From: a virus
Virus record (IMG/VR): IMGVR_UViG_3300013099_000002
Coordinates: 25,838 to 89,837 of that record
Strand: one strand, 5' to 3'
Length of the DNA: 64,000 bases
The position numbers and the translations under genes are program-made. Below, piece after piece: positions 1 to 7,575 of this stretch. The notes under the pieces were generated by a model that worked only from the letters and a program-made list of their open reading frames with translations, searched no databases and was not told the DNA's origin. Within the stretch, counting starts at the first letter, position 1. Every line of letters begins with the position of its first letter.

Positions 1-199
1 TTTCATTTTCCTGACCGTGAATCATACCGAAGAACTCCCAATCCCCATCAGCCAATTCCCGACCTTCAAAAACAAACCAAGTATAATTGCTCCATGGTGT
101 AAAGAATTTAACTGCCACCTGTTTGTTGCATAATTCAATCTTATCAGTTGAATATAAAGCTGGTATGGTTTTTTTGATTGCTTTCGTTAATAACATCAT
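1..199 (-). CDS. DUF2958-family protein, 3' part cut by window edge
   Basis: Only the first 66 codons are inside the window; the reading frame runs off the left edge. It starts at tandem ATG codons (199 and 196). The visible protein has the features of DUF2958, a family seen in phages and conjugative plasmids: an opening leucine/lysine stretch with KAIKKTIPALYST, then VAVKFFTPWSNYTWFVFEG and an acidic DGDWEFFGMIHG segment. The family has no established biochemical role that I can name with confidence. It is the last visible gene of the small-gene early cluster. Confidence 0.75.
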   Translation of the reverse strand, partial: MMLLTKAIKKTIPALYSTDKIELCNKQVAVKFFTPWSNYTWFVFEGRELADGDWEFFGMIHGQENE

Positions 200-224
200 T
201 TCAATTTACTCCGTTAAGTACCGT

Positions 225-533
225 TTATGCTTCTGTGTTAGATAAAGATTTTAATACACGGTTCATTGTATTAGCTTCAGATAATGAAGCCGCAACACGC
301 GCACCTGTTTCCAAACCACGTACCGATTGTTGAGTCTCATTAGTTACCCAAGAAACATAATCAGTTTTCTGTGCCAAGGTAGAATCACCATTCATCATTT
401 CTTGGTATTTTTTCATTTCACGAAGCTGACGTTCAGCATTATCAACCATTGATTGCATCCAATCAGAAGCATCAGATACCGCATGTTTAGTTAAGTATTT
501 TGCTTCAAGTTGTACATCGTTTAAGTTTGACAT
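225..533 (-). CDS. Hypothetical early protein, 102 aa
   Basis: I do not recognise the family. The protein is charged and mostly helical in composition (residues ~20-60 alternate acidic, basic and Met/Gln residues, as in a coiled coil). It lies directly downstream of a near-perfect sigma70 promoter (566-593) and of an AAACGGATTA leader element, so it is probably made early and strongly. No membrane segment or catalytic motif is visible. Confidence 0.75.
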   Translation of the reverse strand: MSNLNDVQLEAKYLTKHAVSDASDWMQSMVDNAERQLREMKKYQEMMNGDSTLAQKTDYVSWVTNETQQSVRGLETGARVAASLSEANTMNRVLKSLSNTEA

Positions 534-565
534 TTTATTTAATCCGTTTGGTTAGTGTGAGTTCC

Positions 566-593
566 ATTATACATTGATAATTTTAATTGTCAA
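566..593 (-). promoter_or_regulatory. Consensus sigma70 promoter P1
   Basis: On the minus strand TTGACA (588-593) and TATAAT (566-571) are separated by 16 bp. It lies 33 bp upstream of the 102-aa gene start at 533. Both hexamers are exact consensus. Confidence 0.9.
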
Positions 594-768
594 ATCTTTT
601 TCCATTTAATTTTTTTAGCTTATCAAATCGGTTATGAATTGCTTCAGCTATTCTATGGTAATAGGAATCTGCGAGGTATTCAGGATTATTCAGGACTTCA
701 TTCAATAATACCCACTCATCCATGTTAGCTATTAAGTAAAGATAATCCTCCGGTGTATCTGCACCCAT
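583..768 (-). CDS. Hypothetical acidic small protein, 61 aa
   Basis: Unrecognised. A short protein rich in aromatic and acidic residues, with DYLYLIANMDEW and a basic C-terminal tail (FDKLKKLNGKRFD). Its 3' end overlaps the -35 hexamer of promoter P1, so the promoter has been fitted into the end of this gene. The start is 1 bp from the stop of the upstream 78-aa gene, suggesting the two are translated together. Confidence 0.65.
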   Translation of the reverse strand: MGADTPEDYLYLIANMDEWVLLNEVLNNPEYLADSYYHRIAEAIHNRFDKLKKLNGKRFDN

Positions 769-769
769 A

Positions 770-1006
770 TTAGGCTCCCAGTATTTTTACGTTGCGGTCA
801 ATTACTGATTCAGCTTTCGCCACCAACTTCTTAGCGTGAGCATTCAAATCACCTTCCAACATTTTAATCAATTCCAACCCAACTTTAGACAGGTACATTT
901 TCGCACGGTTGCGTTCCTTATCAGTTACGCAGGGCATTACATTACCTTGCGCCTGTTTAACTTGGTCGATTTTATCATTAAGTGTTGCCATTGATATTTT
1001 AGCCAT
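770..1006 (-). CDS. Hypothetical helical protein, 78 aa
   Basis: Unrecognised. Helical and rich in Lys and Ala, with KERNRAKMYLSKVGLELIKML in the middle. A ribosome-binding GGGGA lies upstream of the ATG. It follows the 53-aa gene at 1018-1179 and is followed at once by the 61-aa gene, so the three probably form one small operon under promoter P2. Confidence 0.7.
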   Translation of the reverse strand: MAKISMATLNDKIDQVKQAQGNVMPCVTDKERNRAKMYLSKVGLELIKMLEGDLNAHAKKLVAKAESVIDRNVKILGA

Positions 1007-1017
1007 TTCTATTCCCC

Positions 1018-1179
1018 TTAATCAGTTAAGCCAACGTGTTTCATTGCCGCAAATCCTTGTGATTTTGCAATAGGACTGTAGTTTTTCCAGTCCCCAGATT
1101 TACGTGCCTTTTTAGATTTATACGCCAACAATGTTATTTGAGTAGAAGTTAATGAAGATAATAAAGTTGAAGTAGTCAT
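1018..1179 (-). CDS. Short hypothetical protein, 53 aa
   Basis: A complete frame from ATG (1177-1179) to TAA (1018-1020). The protein starts MTTSTLLSSLTSTQ and contains a basic run YKSKKARKSGDWKNYSP. Support comes from position: it fills the gap between its neighbours, begins right after a consensus promoter (1213-1240) and has the same AAACGGATTA leader as the other small early genes. Its opening MTT and leader resemble the gene at 1464-1679. Confidence 0.7.
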   Translation of the reverse strand: MTTSTLLSSLTSTQITLLAYKSKKARKSGDWKNYSPIAKSQGFAAMKHVGLTD

Positions 1180-1212
1180 GTTATTTAATCCGTTTTCGTA
1201 AAGTGTAGGTTA

Positions 1213-1240
1213 ATTATACATGAATAATTTTAATTGTCAA
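1213..1240 (-). promoter_or_regulatory. Consensus sigma70 promoter P2
   Basis: TTGACA (1235-1240), 16-bp spacer, TATAAT (1213-1218) on the minus strand, 34 bp upstream of the 53-aa gene. The spacer is nearly the same as in P9 and P6. Confidence 0.9.
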
Positions 1241-1246
1241 ATTTAA

Positions 1247-1462
1247 TTAACTTGCCGTGATAATTGGGCACATTGAATAAGAGCCGCAAGGTTTTATTCT
1301 TTCAACACCATCATAAATACTAACCCTGTAGGTTTTTAATTCACCGTGGAATAATGCCTTAATAGTTTTGGCGGTTCGAGAAACAACTTTTATTTCAAAG
1401 ATGCAATTATGGTCACAAATTGACCGCGTAGAATATTTTGTTGCTGGTTTAAACATTGACAT
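1247..1462 (-). CDS. Hypothetical protein, 71 aa
   Basis: Unrecognised. I chose ATG 1462 (MSMFKPATKYST) instead of an upstream in-frame ATG because the longer version would read through most of the neighbouring gene; this start follows that gene's stop after 1 bp. The protein looks beta-rich and basic (FEIKVVSRTAKTIKALFHG), with four Cys residues that could bind a metal. A GGAG sequence lies just upstream of the ATG. Confidence 0.7.
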   Translation of the reverse strand: MSMFKPATKYSTRSICDHNCIFEIKVVSRTAKTIKALFHGELKTYRVSIYDGVERIKPCGSYSMCPIITAS

Positions 1463-1463
1463 T

Positions 1464-1679
1464 TTATTCTCCTTGGAAATCAGAAGCCCAATCAACAAAG
1501 CGTTGAACTTCACCCCTTGATTCATCCGTATCAAATACCGACCAAACCGAAAAGGTAGACCAGAAATCACCCGATTCAACTTCCCAGTCTACGTTTTGAA
1601 ACAATTGCATCCCCAATGCATCAACAGATTCAGCTTCACCGTTTGCAACCGATACGTTCATTTGAGTTTGAGTAGTCAT
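1464..1679 (-). CDS. Hypothetical acidic Trp-rich protein, 71 aa
   Basis: Unrecognised. Strongly acidic with five Trp residues (DVDWEVESGDFWSTFSVWSVFD). Small, acidic, highly expressed early phage proteins of this kind are often host inhibitors or DNA mimics, but nothing in the sequence proves that here. It is driven by promoter P3 and carries the AAACGGATTA leader. Confidence 0.75.
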   Translation of the reverse strand: MTTQTQMNVSVANGEAESVDALGMQLFQNVDWEVESGDFWSTFSVWSVFDTDESRGEVQRFVDWASDFQGE

Positions 1680-1712
1680 GTTATTTAATCCGTTTCGTTT
1701 ATGTTGAGTTCA

Positions 1713-1740
1713 ATTATACATGATAATTTTAAATTGTCAA
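1713..1740 (-). promoter_or_regulatory. Consensus sigma70 promoter P3
   Basis: TTGACA (1735-1740), 16-bp spacer, TATAAT (1713-1718) on the minus strand, 34 bp upstream of the gene at 1464-1679. A copy of the 14-bp dyad repeat (1761-1774) lies 20 bp upstream of the -35. Confidence 0.9.
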
Positions 1741-1742
1741 AC

Positions 1743-1940
1743 TTATTTCACTTCTAAGTTTGCAATTGATTGCACTGGGATTCTATACTCACTGTAATAC
1801 TCTTCTGGGTATACTTCATACCCACCTAATTCATTGAGCTTGTTAAGTATGGCTTCGTTGTTATGGTACCGCATACCCAATATCAGTTTTAGGTCTACAC
1901 AAGCATAACACCGATTCTTATAAACAAGCTCATCTTGCAT
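1743..1940 (-). CDS. Hypothetical protein, 65 aa
   Basis: Unrecognised. A Tyr- and Glu-rich protein (ELGGYEVYPEEYYSEYRIP). Its start overlaps the TerL stop by 1 bp (TAATG), so it is probably coupled to TerL. Its C-terminal codons contain a copy of the 14-bp dyad repeat. Confidence 0.7.
   Translation of the reverse strand: MQDELVYKNRCYACVDLKLILGMRYHNNEAILNKLNELGGYEVYPEEYYSEYRIPVQSIANLEVK
1761..1774 (+). repeat. 14-bp dyad repeat copy 1
   Basis: TGCAATTGATTGCA, inside the end of the 65-aa gene and 20 bp upstream of promoter P3. Confidence 0.95.
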
Positions 1941-3808
1941 TATTGCCCCCCTTTCATGTTATCTGCCGCAGCTTGTGATTCCAACGCGCCTACAACCGAC
2001 TGAGGTACCTTATTGAATGAAATACCATGCTTAAACCAAAGTTCTTTACGGGTCGTTAATCCATACACTACCCCACCTAATGAATCTGATACATCTTTTG
2101 TAGATGTACTGGGGTGGTCAATCTTCCCCTTCTTCTGGTCAATCTCCAAAGACAATAATTCATGCTTCAGTTTAGGATGTTCCGGTGTAGTTAATCTGCC
2201 ATCATAAATACAAGTCTTGAGAATATTATAGGGCATCGTGGTTCTGTCTAATGAGATTAAACCCGTTTTATATCCCTTCACACGAAGTATCTGTAAAAAA
2301 TCTGACGACTGAAAACTATCCAAGCTTACCCATTTAATGATTACCCCATATTCCGATAGCTTATAGATTAGAGACCGCAACTTATGGAACTGAATCTCAT
2401 CCCCTTTCGGTGGTTCAATCTCCAAGGTGAAGTCCATCTTTATGTTCGGTAATATTTCGTTTTCTAGCTCCCCACGTTTTATAGATTTAAAGTTCTTTAT
2501 GTAGCCCATACTTATACCGGCACTATCTCCGGTCAATGCCAAATCTAAATGCACCCAGCGCGGTTCTTGTAAATCCCGAAAGCGGTCAGGATAAATAGCT
2601 AATTGAGTATCCTTGAAATCAACCAACTCCCTTGATAAGATGGATAAATGATTAGGTTGGAATGCTTCCGCAACTTTCTCAGTATTCACCATGAAAGGAT
2701 GTTTCGCCAAGGTACTGACACCAGCAATTTCCCTCAATGAGTTCATTATATCGGTCTCGAATTCCGTTCTGTATTCCACCGGCACAGATATTACTAATTC
2801 AAGTTCATCTTTGTGTCGTTTCAAGTCCTTTTCATTTTTAAGTATATAAGGCTTCTTGGATTCATCCCCAATAAATACATTGAATCTGCCACCTAAAAAT
2901 CTATCAGGCGGTATAACATCCCACGAACGCTTATCATAAACATAAATGGTAGTTTTGCCGTCTCTCTCAATCTCGGTTTCTGCTTCATCCATCTTAATAT
3001 CCGTAAACTGACCAGGATACCGTTTTGAAGAAACCAAACACAATACTCCAGGCAATGAGCCCTTGCTCATAAACCTAGATTTTCTTCTTCGTGCCAATGA
3101 GTTGTACAGGGCTACCGCTTGGTCGTATGTACCTCCATCTACACTGTTTTTAGACCGCTCAGTAACCGCCATGTAGTTTAATTCATCAATCACACCGCCT
3201 ATTACATTTTGCCCTATAGCGGCTGTCTCTTGCCCCGATACAGGTATCACTTCTATTCTGTTTGGAAACTTTAATTTCGATTCAAGATTCTTATCGAACA
3301 TAAAATGCTTAGTGAAATATTCACTGTTTTCAACCATGGCTTTAAATCGTGCAAAGTCAACCTGCTTGGCTAACCCTGCATTTATTGATTGGAAGATGAA
3401 TATTATCTCTGATGCTGGGTCAAGCCCGAACTGTTCGTGGGGGGTTCTTAGGCATGATAATAAATATAATTGATAAGCGGTAGTATACAAGGCTAACGTG
3501 GTCTTACCACAACCAATAGAGCCTGTAAGTACCGCTTCAGTATACTTACCGTTATTCAGTTCCAGCATACATTTCATTATTTCTGGATACAGAGCGTTTG
3601 GGGTTCCTAACAAGGTATCTTCCGCAATAAACACGTTTGCTGGTACCGGTAAGCGTTTATATTTCTTTTCTATTTCGGATACTATACCGTGGTGCCTTGC
3701 CTTCAATATCTCCAAGAAAAATTCTTTATGATATGGAGGTATTTCGGTATCAATTATCTGATTAATTCTATCATTTTTAATTTGCTGGTTCGACTTCTTC
3801 AAAGACAC
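1940..3808 (-). CDS. terL: Terminase large subunit
   Basis: ATPase and nuclease that pumps DNA into the prohead and cuts the concatemer. Walker A is GSIGCGKT (~96-103) and the Walker B acidic pair is in VIDELN (~206-211). The C-terminal RNase H-like nuclease shows the three expected acidic stretches: HLDLALTGDSAG (~425), KWVSLDS (~490) and KDVSDSLGG near the end. I prefer the GTG at 3808, six bases after a GGAG, over an upstream TTG; the start is not certain. It overlaps the TerS gene by 32 bp. The usual portal neighbour is ~58 kb away in this window, so the packaging motor is transcribed with the DNA-modification operon. Confidence 0.92.
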   Translation of the reverse strand: MSLKKSNQQIKNDRINQIIDTEIPPYHKEFFLEILKARHHGIVSEIEKKYKRLPVPANVFIAEDTLLGTPNALYPEIMKCMLELNNGKYTEAVLTGSIGCGKTTLALYTTAYQLYLLSCLRTPHEQFGLDPASEIIFIFQSINAGLAKQVDFARFKAMVENSEYFTKHFMFDKNLESKLKFPNRIEVIPVSGQETAAIGQNVIGGVIDELNYMAVTERSKNSVDGGTYDQAVALYNSLARRRKSRFMSKGSLPGVLCLVSSKRYPGQFTDIKMDEAETEIERDGKTTIYVYDKRSWDVIPPDRFLGGRFNVFIGDESKKPYILKNEKDLKRHKDELELVISVPVEYRTEFETDIMNSLREIAGVSTLAKHPFMVNTEKVAEAFQPNHLSILSRELVDFKDTQLAIYPDRFRDLQEPRWVHLDLALTGDSAGISMGYIKNFKSIKRGELENEILPNIKMDFTLEIEPPKGDEIQFHKLRSLIYKLSEYGVIIKWVSLDSFQSSDFLQILRVKGYKTGLISLDRTTMPYNILKTCIYDGRLTTPEHPKLKHELLSLEIDQKKGKIDHPSTSTKDVSDSLGGVVYGLTTRKELWFKHGISFNKVPQSVVGALESQAAADNMKGGQ

Positions 3809-4388
3809 CACTATCTCCTTGTATAACTTCAATTAAACTACCAATAACCGAATCGACCTTCCCGTAAGTTAGTTCAACTTTATTGTTTACTGGTTCCTGT
3901 AGTATTAACGTGGCATCATCCACCATACCTAGAGCCTTACGCTCATTCTCAACACCGAACCGCATAAAATCTAACGCTTCCCTAACAGATAATTTATCTG
4001 GGTCTACCTTATCAATCTTAGCCATTGCCTTCATCATAACTTTACGAGACAAAGCTAAATGCCGTTGCCGTACTGCAAGCTCATCATTGATATTTTTTGC
4101 TTGTAGTTTCGCTATTGCCTTCTTCTTATTCCCAAGCAGTAAAGCTTCATCCACCGCATCTTGTCCTTCGGCAAACATCCCATTTAATTCTTCATACCAT
4201 TTTTCTTTTGCCGCCCGATTCTGCAAAGTACCAATGTTTAGCTTATGTTTAGCCGCCAACTTCAAAAAGGTCATGCTGTTTTTCTTTTCAAGATTGCATT
4301 TAAAGAAATCAGCTTTTATATCATCCCATGGTATCTTTGCAGTATAGGCATTTTTTACCCTATTTTTTTTGATTATCTTTATAGGCAT
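3777..4388 (-). CDS. terS: Putative terminase small subunit
   Basis: Probably the DNA-recognition subunit of terminase. It sits directly before TerL and has the size (203 aa) and composition of TerS: an N-terminal helix-turn-helix-like region (SMTFLKLAAKHKLNIGTLQNRAAKEKWY, ~37-65), then a long charged helical region for oligomerisation. The first residues, MPIKIIKK, match the N-terminal tag found on five other proteins here, and the next residues (KNAY) also resemble the Cas4-like protein. The function call rests mainly on position and the HTH. Confidence 0.7.
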   Translation of the reverse strand: MPIKIIKKNRVKNAYTAKIPWDDIKADFFKCNLEKKNSMTFLKLAAKHKLNIGTLQNRAAKEKWYEELNGMFAEGQDAVDEALLLGNKKKAIAKLQAKNINDELAVRQRHLALSRKVMMKAMAKIDKVDPDKLSVREALDFMRFGVENERKALGMVDDATLILQEPVNNKVELTYGKVDSVIGSLIEVIQGDSGVFEEVEPAN

Positions 4389-4398
4389 ATTATCCCCG

Positions 4399-5028
4399 TT
4401 AAGCGTTTTTGTCTTTTCTTAATCTAGTAATGGTTTTCTCTAATCTGGCTCGGTTCAGCTCATTACCAACGAAAGACATATTATTATCTATACACGCTTG
4501 AGCCGTGTATCCCATACCACAACATAAGTCCATACCTAGCCCTCCATCAGCCGGTCTAAGCAACTTAAATACTTCTCTTGTACATTTGTACCCTTTCAAG
4601 TGATAAATGGGCGTAGCATCCAATGGCATCTTCCCTTCGGTATGGAAGAATATAATCTCCATTGGTAAGTTTTGCCCAGAATATACGGTTTCAATCTGAG
4701 TACAATAAGTCAATCCTGCCTCTTCAGCAAAATCAATTACTTTTTGAATCCACCGCTTACCATATTCGATAACCACCCAACCTTCGGTTTTATCTGCGGC
4801 ATGAGACAACACTGTTTTAAGGAATACATCCACATCGAAATTACCAGTTGAAGTGTCTATATTGTTCATCTTCTTATTCATGGTGTCCCAGTATTTTAAG
4901 TTACCAGAACCCCACGGAGGGTCTGAGTAATAAATATCTGCTTTACGGTTCCCGACAAGTGTAGCTATACCCTTCTCATCGTGAATATCTCCGTGTCGTA
5001 TTCTGTGCTTGCCTATATTTTTAATCAT
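4399..5028 (-). CDS. DNA adenine-type methyltransferase
   Basis: Likely N6-adenine (or N4-cytosine) DNA methyltransferase. The catalytic motif DPPW is at 36-39 and the AdoMet-binding motif (MDLCCGMG, ~166-173) lies C-terminal to it, the permuted beta-class order; GNELN follows as the ribose-binding acidic strand. At 209 aa it lacks a separate target-recognition domain, so specificity may come from partners. Its start overlaps the upstream IbrB-like gene by 4 bp (ATGA). As the last modification gene before terminase it could act alone or supply a methylated base for further modification. Confidence 0.85.
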   Translation of the reverse strand: MIKNIGKHRIRHGDIHDEKGIATLVGNRKADIYYSDPPWGSGNLKYWDTMNKKMNNIDTSTGNFDVDVFLKTVLSHAADKTEGWVVIEYGKRWIQKVIDFAEEAGLTYCTQIETVYSGQNLPMEIIFFHTEGKMPLDATPIYHLKGYKCTREVFKLLRPADGGLGMDLCCGMGYTAQACIDNNMSFVGNELNRARLEKTITRLRKDKNA

Positions 5029-5753
5029 ACCTTTTTGCCTTTACGTTTAATAGTTACACCTTTAGAATTCTTCGGTGCAATTGATTGCAATTTTTCTGCT
5101 TCATTAAAGTTCTTTTTAATCTGCAGTTGTTTTTTGGTTTCCCACGCTTTTGCATAGTCAGTATCCTCAAACAATTTGGAGAAACCGGTTACATGTTTAA
5201 GCTTTAATAGTTCTTCGGGTTCCATGCCCAACTCATTACAAATTTGAGCATCCTCCCAACCATTATCAAGCATTTCAAATACCATGCTGGACATACCGTT
5301 TACAGAATGCTTCCCCCGTGCCCTATTATGGCGAACTGTTGAGGCCATTCTGTCATTGATGTTTGAGTTGATTACCACCACCGGTAACTTACCCAAATTC
5401 ATTTCAGTAATATCCTTATTATTAAGCATAGTGAAGTATCTGTGAAACCCATCAACAATCACATAGGTATCAGTTTCTTCATCGTGTATGGTCACTACAG
5501 GCTGTGTATAACCATCATGCTTGATAGATGTATGCAATAATTTTAATTCAACGGAAGCAACGCTATTAGGGTTGTAATCGTTTGGCTTAACTTTCGCAAT
5601 ATCCACCCACCGAATTAAATCTACCGGCTGATGTTTTCGTGGAGAAATACTGTTATGCAAATATTCACGCAACTCATAAAGAAATGCATCTTTATCTTTT
5701 GCTGAATCGTAAGCCTCTTTTATTTCTTCTTTTAAGTGTTTTTTTATGCTCAT
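5025..5753 (-). CDS. IbrB-like ParB/Srx-fold protein
   Basis: ParB-N-like protein resembling IbrB. After a helical N-terminus (1-40), the core shows VKPNDYNPNSVA (~55), DGYTQPVV, then VDGFHRYFTML (~118-128), the GxxR-type nucleotide-binding region of ParB/Srx proteins. The ASTVRHNRARGKHSV stretch (~158) is a hallmark of the IbrB-like subgroup. It overlaps the PAPS-reductase-like gene by 62 bp, matching the known pairing of IbrA with IbrB. ParB-fold proteins bind or hydrolyse NTPs; a DNA-targeting role is inferred. It contains a copy of the dyad repeat. Confidence 0.85.
   Translation of the reverse strand: MSIKKHLKEEIKEAYDSAKDKDAFLYELREYLHNSISPRKHQPVDLIRWVDIAKVKPNDYNPNSVASVELKLLHTSIKHDGYTQPVVTIHDEETDTYVIVDGFHRYFTMLNNKDITEMNLGKLPVVVINSNINDRMASTVRHNRARGKHSVNGMSSMVFEMLDNGWEDAQICNELGMEPEELLKLKHVTGFSKLFEDTDYAKAWETKKQLQIKKNFNEAEKLQSIAPKNSKGVTIKRKGKKV
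5076..5089 (+). repeat. 14-bp dyad repeat copy 2
   Basis: TGCAATTGATTGCA inside the IbrB-like gene, one of four copies lying well inside coding sequence. Confidence 0.95.
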
Positions 5754-6909
5754 ATTCTTTTAAATCCAAGATGTATTTATTGTTTACGTTATTAGGTCTT
5801 TCAACCCCACGAATGAAAGCTCTATATTCACGAACATCAGATATAGTTTCAAAATTACCCAACTTTGCCCCTGTATCATTAGTCATTACTGCAACTATAT
5901 TAGAGCGCAAATACAGGTCTCTAATTAATGGAGACTGATAGTATTTATCATGCCCCTCAAAATATTTTTTAAACTTCCCACGCACCTCAGAATCAGTAAC
6001 TAAATGCTTAACCAAATAGTCTCGGTATTCCATCCAATCCTTAAACATATAAGGTAATTGTTTAGGTGGAGAAATGCTTTCCTTCTGTAAATGACCTGCG
6101 GTATTTATCCCTTGCAATCGCTTGGTTAGTTTTTCCCAAACCTTCGGGTCAATCTCTTGTAGGATATAAAGATTCTGTATAGCAGTTTCATGGTGTAAAT
6201 TAGAAACCCTCATATTATTTACTGTAATACCATATTGATACATCCTATCGTACAGCTCACAATACTCCCACTTATTATCATGTATAGCCTTCCAAACATC
6301 TTTATATCCCCAATCGTAAATAGGGTAAAAAGTGAAATGGTTTAGCTTCTTGGTTAGTATCTTTCCCCATGTAATAAATTTATAAGTAACCGCACCAGTT
6401 AAGCCTAAGTAGCGTGCTGGTGATTCTTGGGTTCTTACACCCCCCAAATTAGCCGTAGATTGCCCTTTAAATTCTTTTCGGATAATGGCATCAAATAATT
6501 CATAAAACCTGTCTGTGCCGTAAGTATTCTCTTTAATACTTATAGGGTCTTTTGGATGCACCCAGTTTTCTTCTTCACCTTCCTTCCAACAATACAACCA
6601 AGGGTCAGTTGTTGAAGTCGAATTAGTTATCTTTATCGGCATCTGGAACCAATAAGGTTTTATCCTTGGGTCATGCATTACCTTTTTCATATAGGTTTGC
6701 ACAAAGCTCCATTCCGCTTCTTGGTCTATAAATATTACATTTAGTGGTAATCGTTTTCTTTCTTCGGCAACAATTAAGGCCAACTGTAAACAAATTGTGC
6801 TATCTTTTCCCCCCGAAAAACTTACTGTTATGTTTTCAAATTCATCATACAAGTATCGAATTCTATCTAATGCCGCCTCGTATACACTCTTATTAGTAAA
6901 AATTTTCAT
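5692..6909 (-). CDS. IbrA-like PAPS-reductase-family ATP pyrophosphatase
   Basis: Member of the PAPS reductase/adenine nucleotide alpha-hydrolase family, with the PP-loop SGGKDS at 32-37 and a long C-terminal region like DUF3440. This fold activates a substrate by adenylation, often in sulfur chemistry (CysH reduces PAPS; DndC acts in DNA phosphorothioation; IbrA is paired with IbrB). At 405 aa it has IbrA-like length. It is the central gene of six overlapping genes (17-bp overlap upstream, 62-bp downstream), so it is probably translated coupled to the GNAT and IbrB-like proteins. Substrate unknown; DNA base or backbone modification is an inference. Confidence 0.85.
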   Translation of the reverse strand: MKIFTNKSVYEAALDRIRYLYDEFENITVSFSGGKDSTICLQLALIVAEERKRLPLNVIFIDQEAEWSFVQTYMKKVMHDPRIKPYWFQMPIKITNSTSTTDPWLYCWKEGEEENWVHPKDPISIKENTYGTDRFYELFDAIIRKEFKGQSTANLGGVRTQESPARYLGLTGAVTYKFITWGKILTKKLNHFTFYPIYDWGYKDVWKAIHDNKWEYCELYDRMYQYGITVNNMRVSNLHHETAIQNLYILQEIDPKVWEKLTKRLQGINTAGHLQKESISPPKQLPYMFKDWMEYRDYLVKHLVTDSEVRGKFKKYFEGHDKYYQSPLIRDLYLRSNIVAVMTNDTGAKLGNFETISDVREYRAFIRGVERPNNVNNKYILDLKEYEHKKTLKRRNKRGLRFSKR

Positions 6910-7288
6910 ACACTACCTTGGTATTTTTATTCTTATACATCGCTATTATTTTTGCCCCTGCTTTCAAGTGTGAGTTTAATGCCATTGGTGTTACGCTTGA
7001 ATAAATAGTATCAATCGAATTATCCGCAGCAAAAGACTTTATCCTTATTAATGTTTTTGCTAAGGCACCCCGACCTCTATATCTTGTTGTGACAAAATTA
7101 TGCATGATATTTCCAGTGGTATTTGAATAAGAAAAACAACAAACACCAACCAAAGTATTGCTACTGAATACCCCAAGCCATAAATCCCTTTTCCTGTATT
7201 GGAATGTTTGAGGCATCCCTACGAAAACAGAATATTTTTCAGCCTCATCAATAGTAATACTTTTTATCCGTAAATACCCCCGTTTCAT
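6893..7288 (-). CDS. GNAT-family acyltransferase, Mom-like candidate
   Basis: 131-aa GNAT protein. Motif A (VTTRYRGRGALAKTL, ~68-82) contains the R-x-x-G-x-G/A pyrophosphate loop for CoA; the preceding strand GVFSSNTLVGVCCFSY and the C-terminal LKAGAKIIAMYKN complete the fold. GNAT proteins in phage DNA-modification operons include Mu Mom, which modifies adenine. The tight overlaps (4 bp upstream, 17 bp downstream) with modification genes make a Mom-like role reasonable, but the acceptor could also be a protein or small molecule. Confidence 0.75.
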   Translation of the reverse strand: MKRGYLRIKSITIDEAEKYSVFVGMPQTFQYRKRDLWLGVFSSNTLVGVCCFSYSNTTGNIMHNFVTTRYRGRGALAKTLIRIKSFAADNSIDTIYSSVTPMALNSHLKAGAKIIAMYKNKNTKVVYENFY

Positions 7289-7575
7289 TTCTCCTTAGCC
7301 TTATTTATAAGTCGGGTATATGGTGAGCCATCGGGTCTATTAAGTGGGCAGCCCATAGTCCAGTAACGGTACCCATCTATAATAAGTATAATATACTGGG
7401 TTTTGCCAAACATTACCTTTTTACCATTCTTTCTTATGTACATCACCACGGCACAAAATAAGGCATCATCCTCCCAATTTTTTCTTAAAGTATAATAGTG
7501 AGGATTCTTTGGCATAGACTTAGCGAACGTCCATTTTAATTTTTCAAATATTGCACCAACCTCTGGATTATCCAT
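7285..7575 (-). CDS. Small conserved-looking protein of the modification operon
   Basis: 96-aa protein without a named family that I can assign. It has a striking set of aromatic residues: HYYTLRKNWEDDALFCAVVMYIRKNG, then YIILIIDGYRYWTMGCPLN and a terminal LINKAKEK. The pattern of Tyr/Trp plus a YWTMG motif suggests a compact alpha/beta fold. It overlaps its neighbours on both sides (4 bp and 1 bp), so it is surely part of the modification system, perhaps as an accessory or nucleic-acid binding subunit (inference). Confidence 0.75.
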   Translation of the reverse strand: MDNPEVGAIFEKLKWTFAKSMPKNPHYYTLRKNWEDDALFCAVVMYIRKNGKKVMFGKTQYIILIIDGYRYWTMGCPLNRPDGSPYTRLINKAKEK

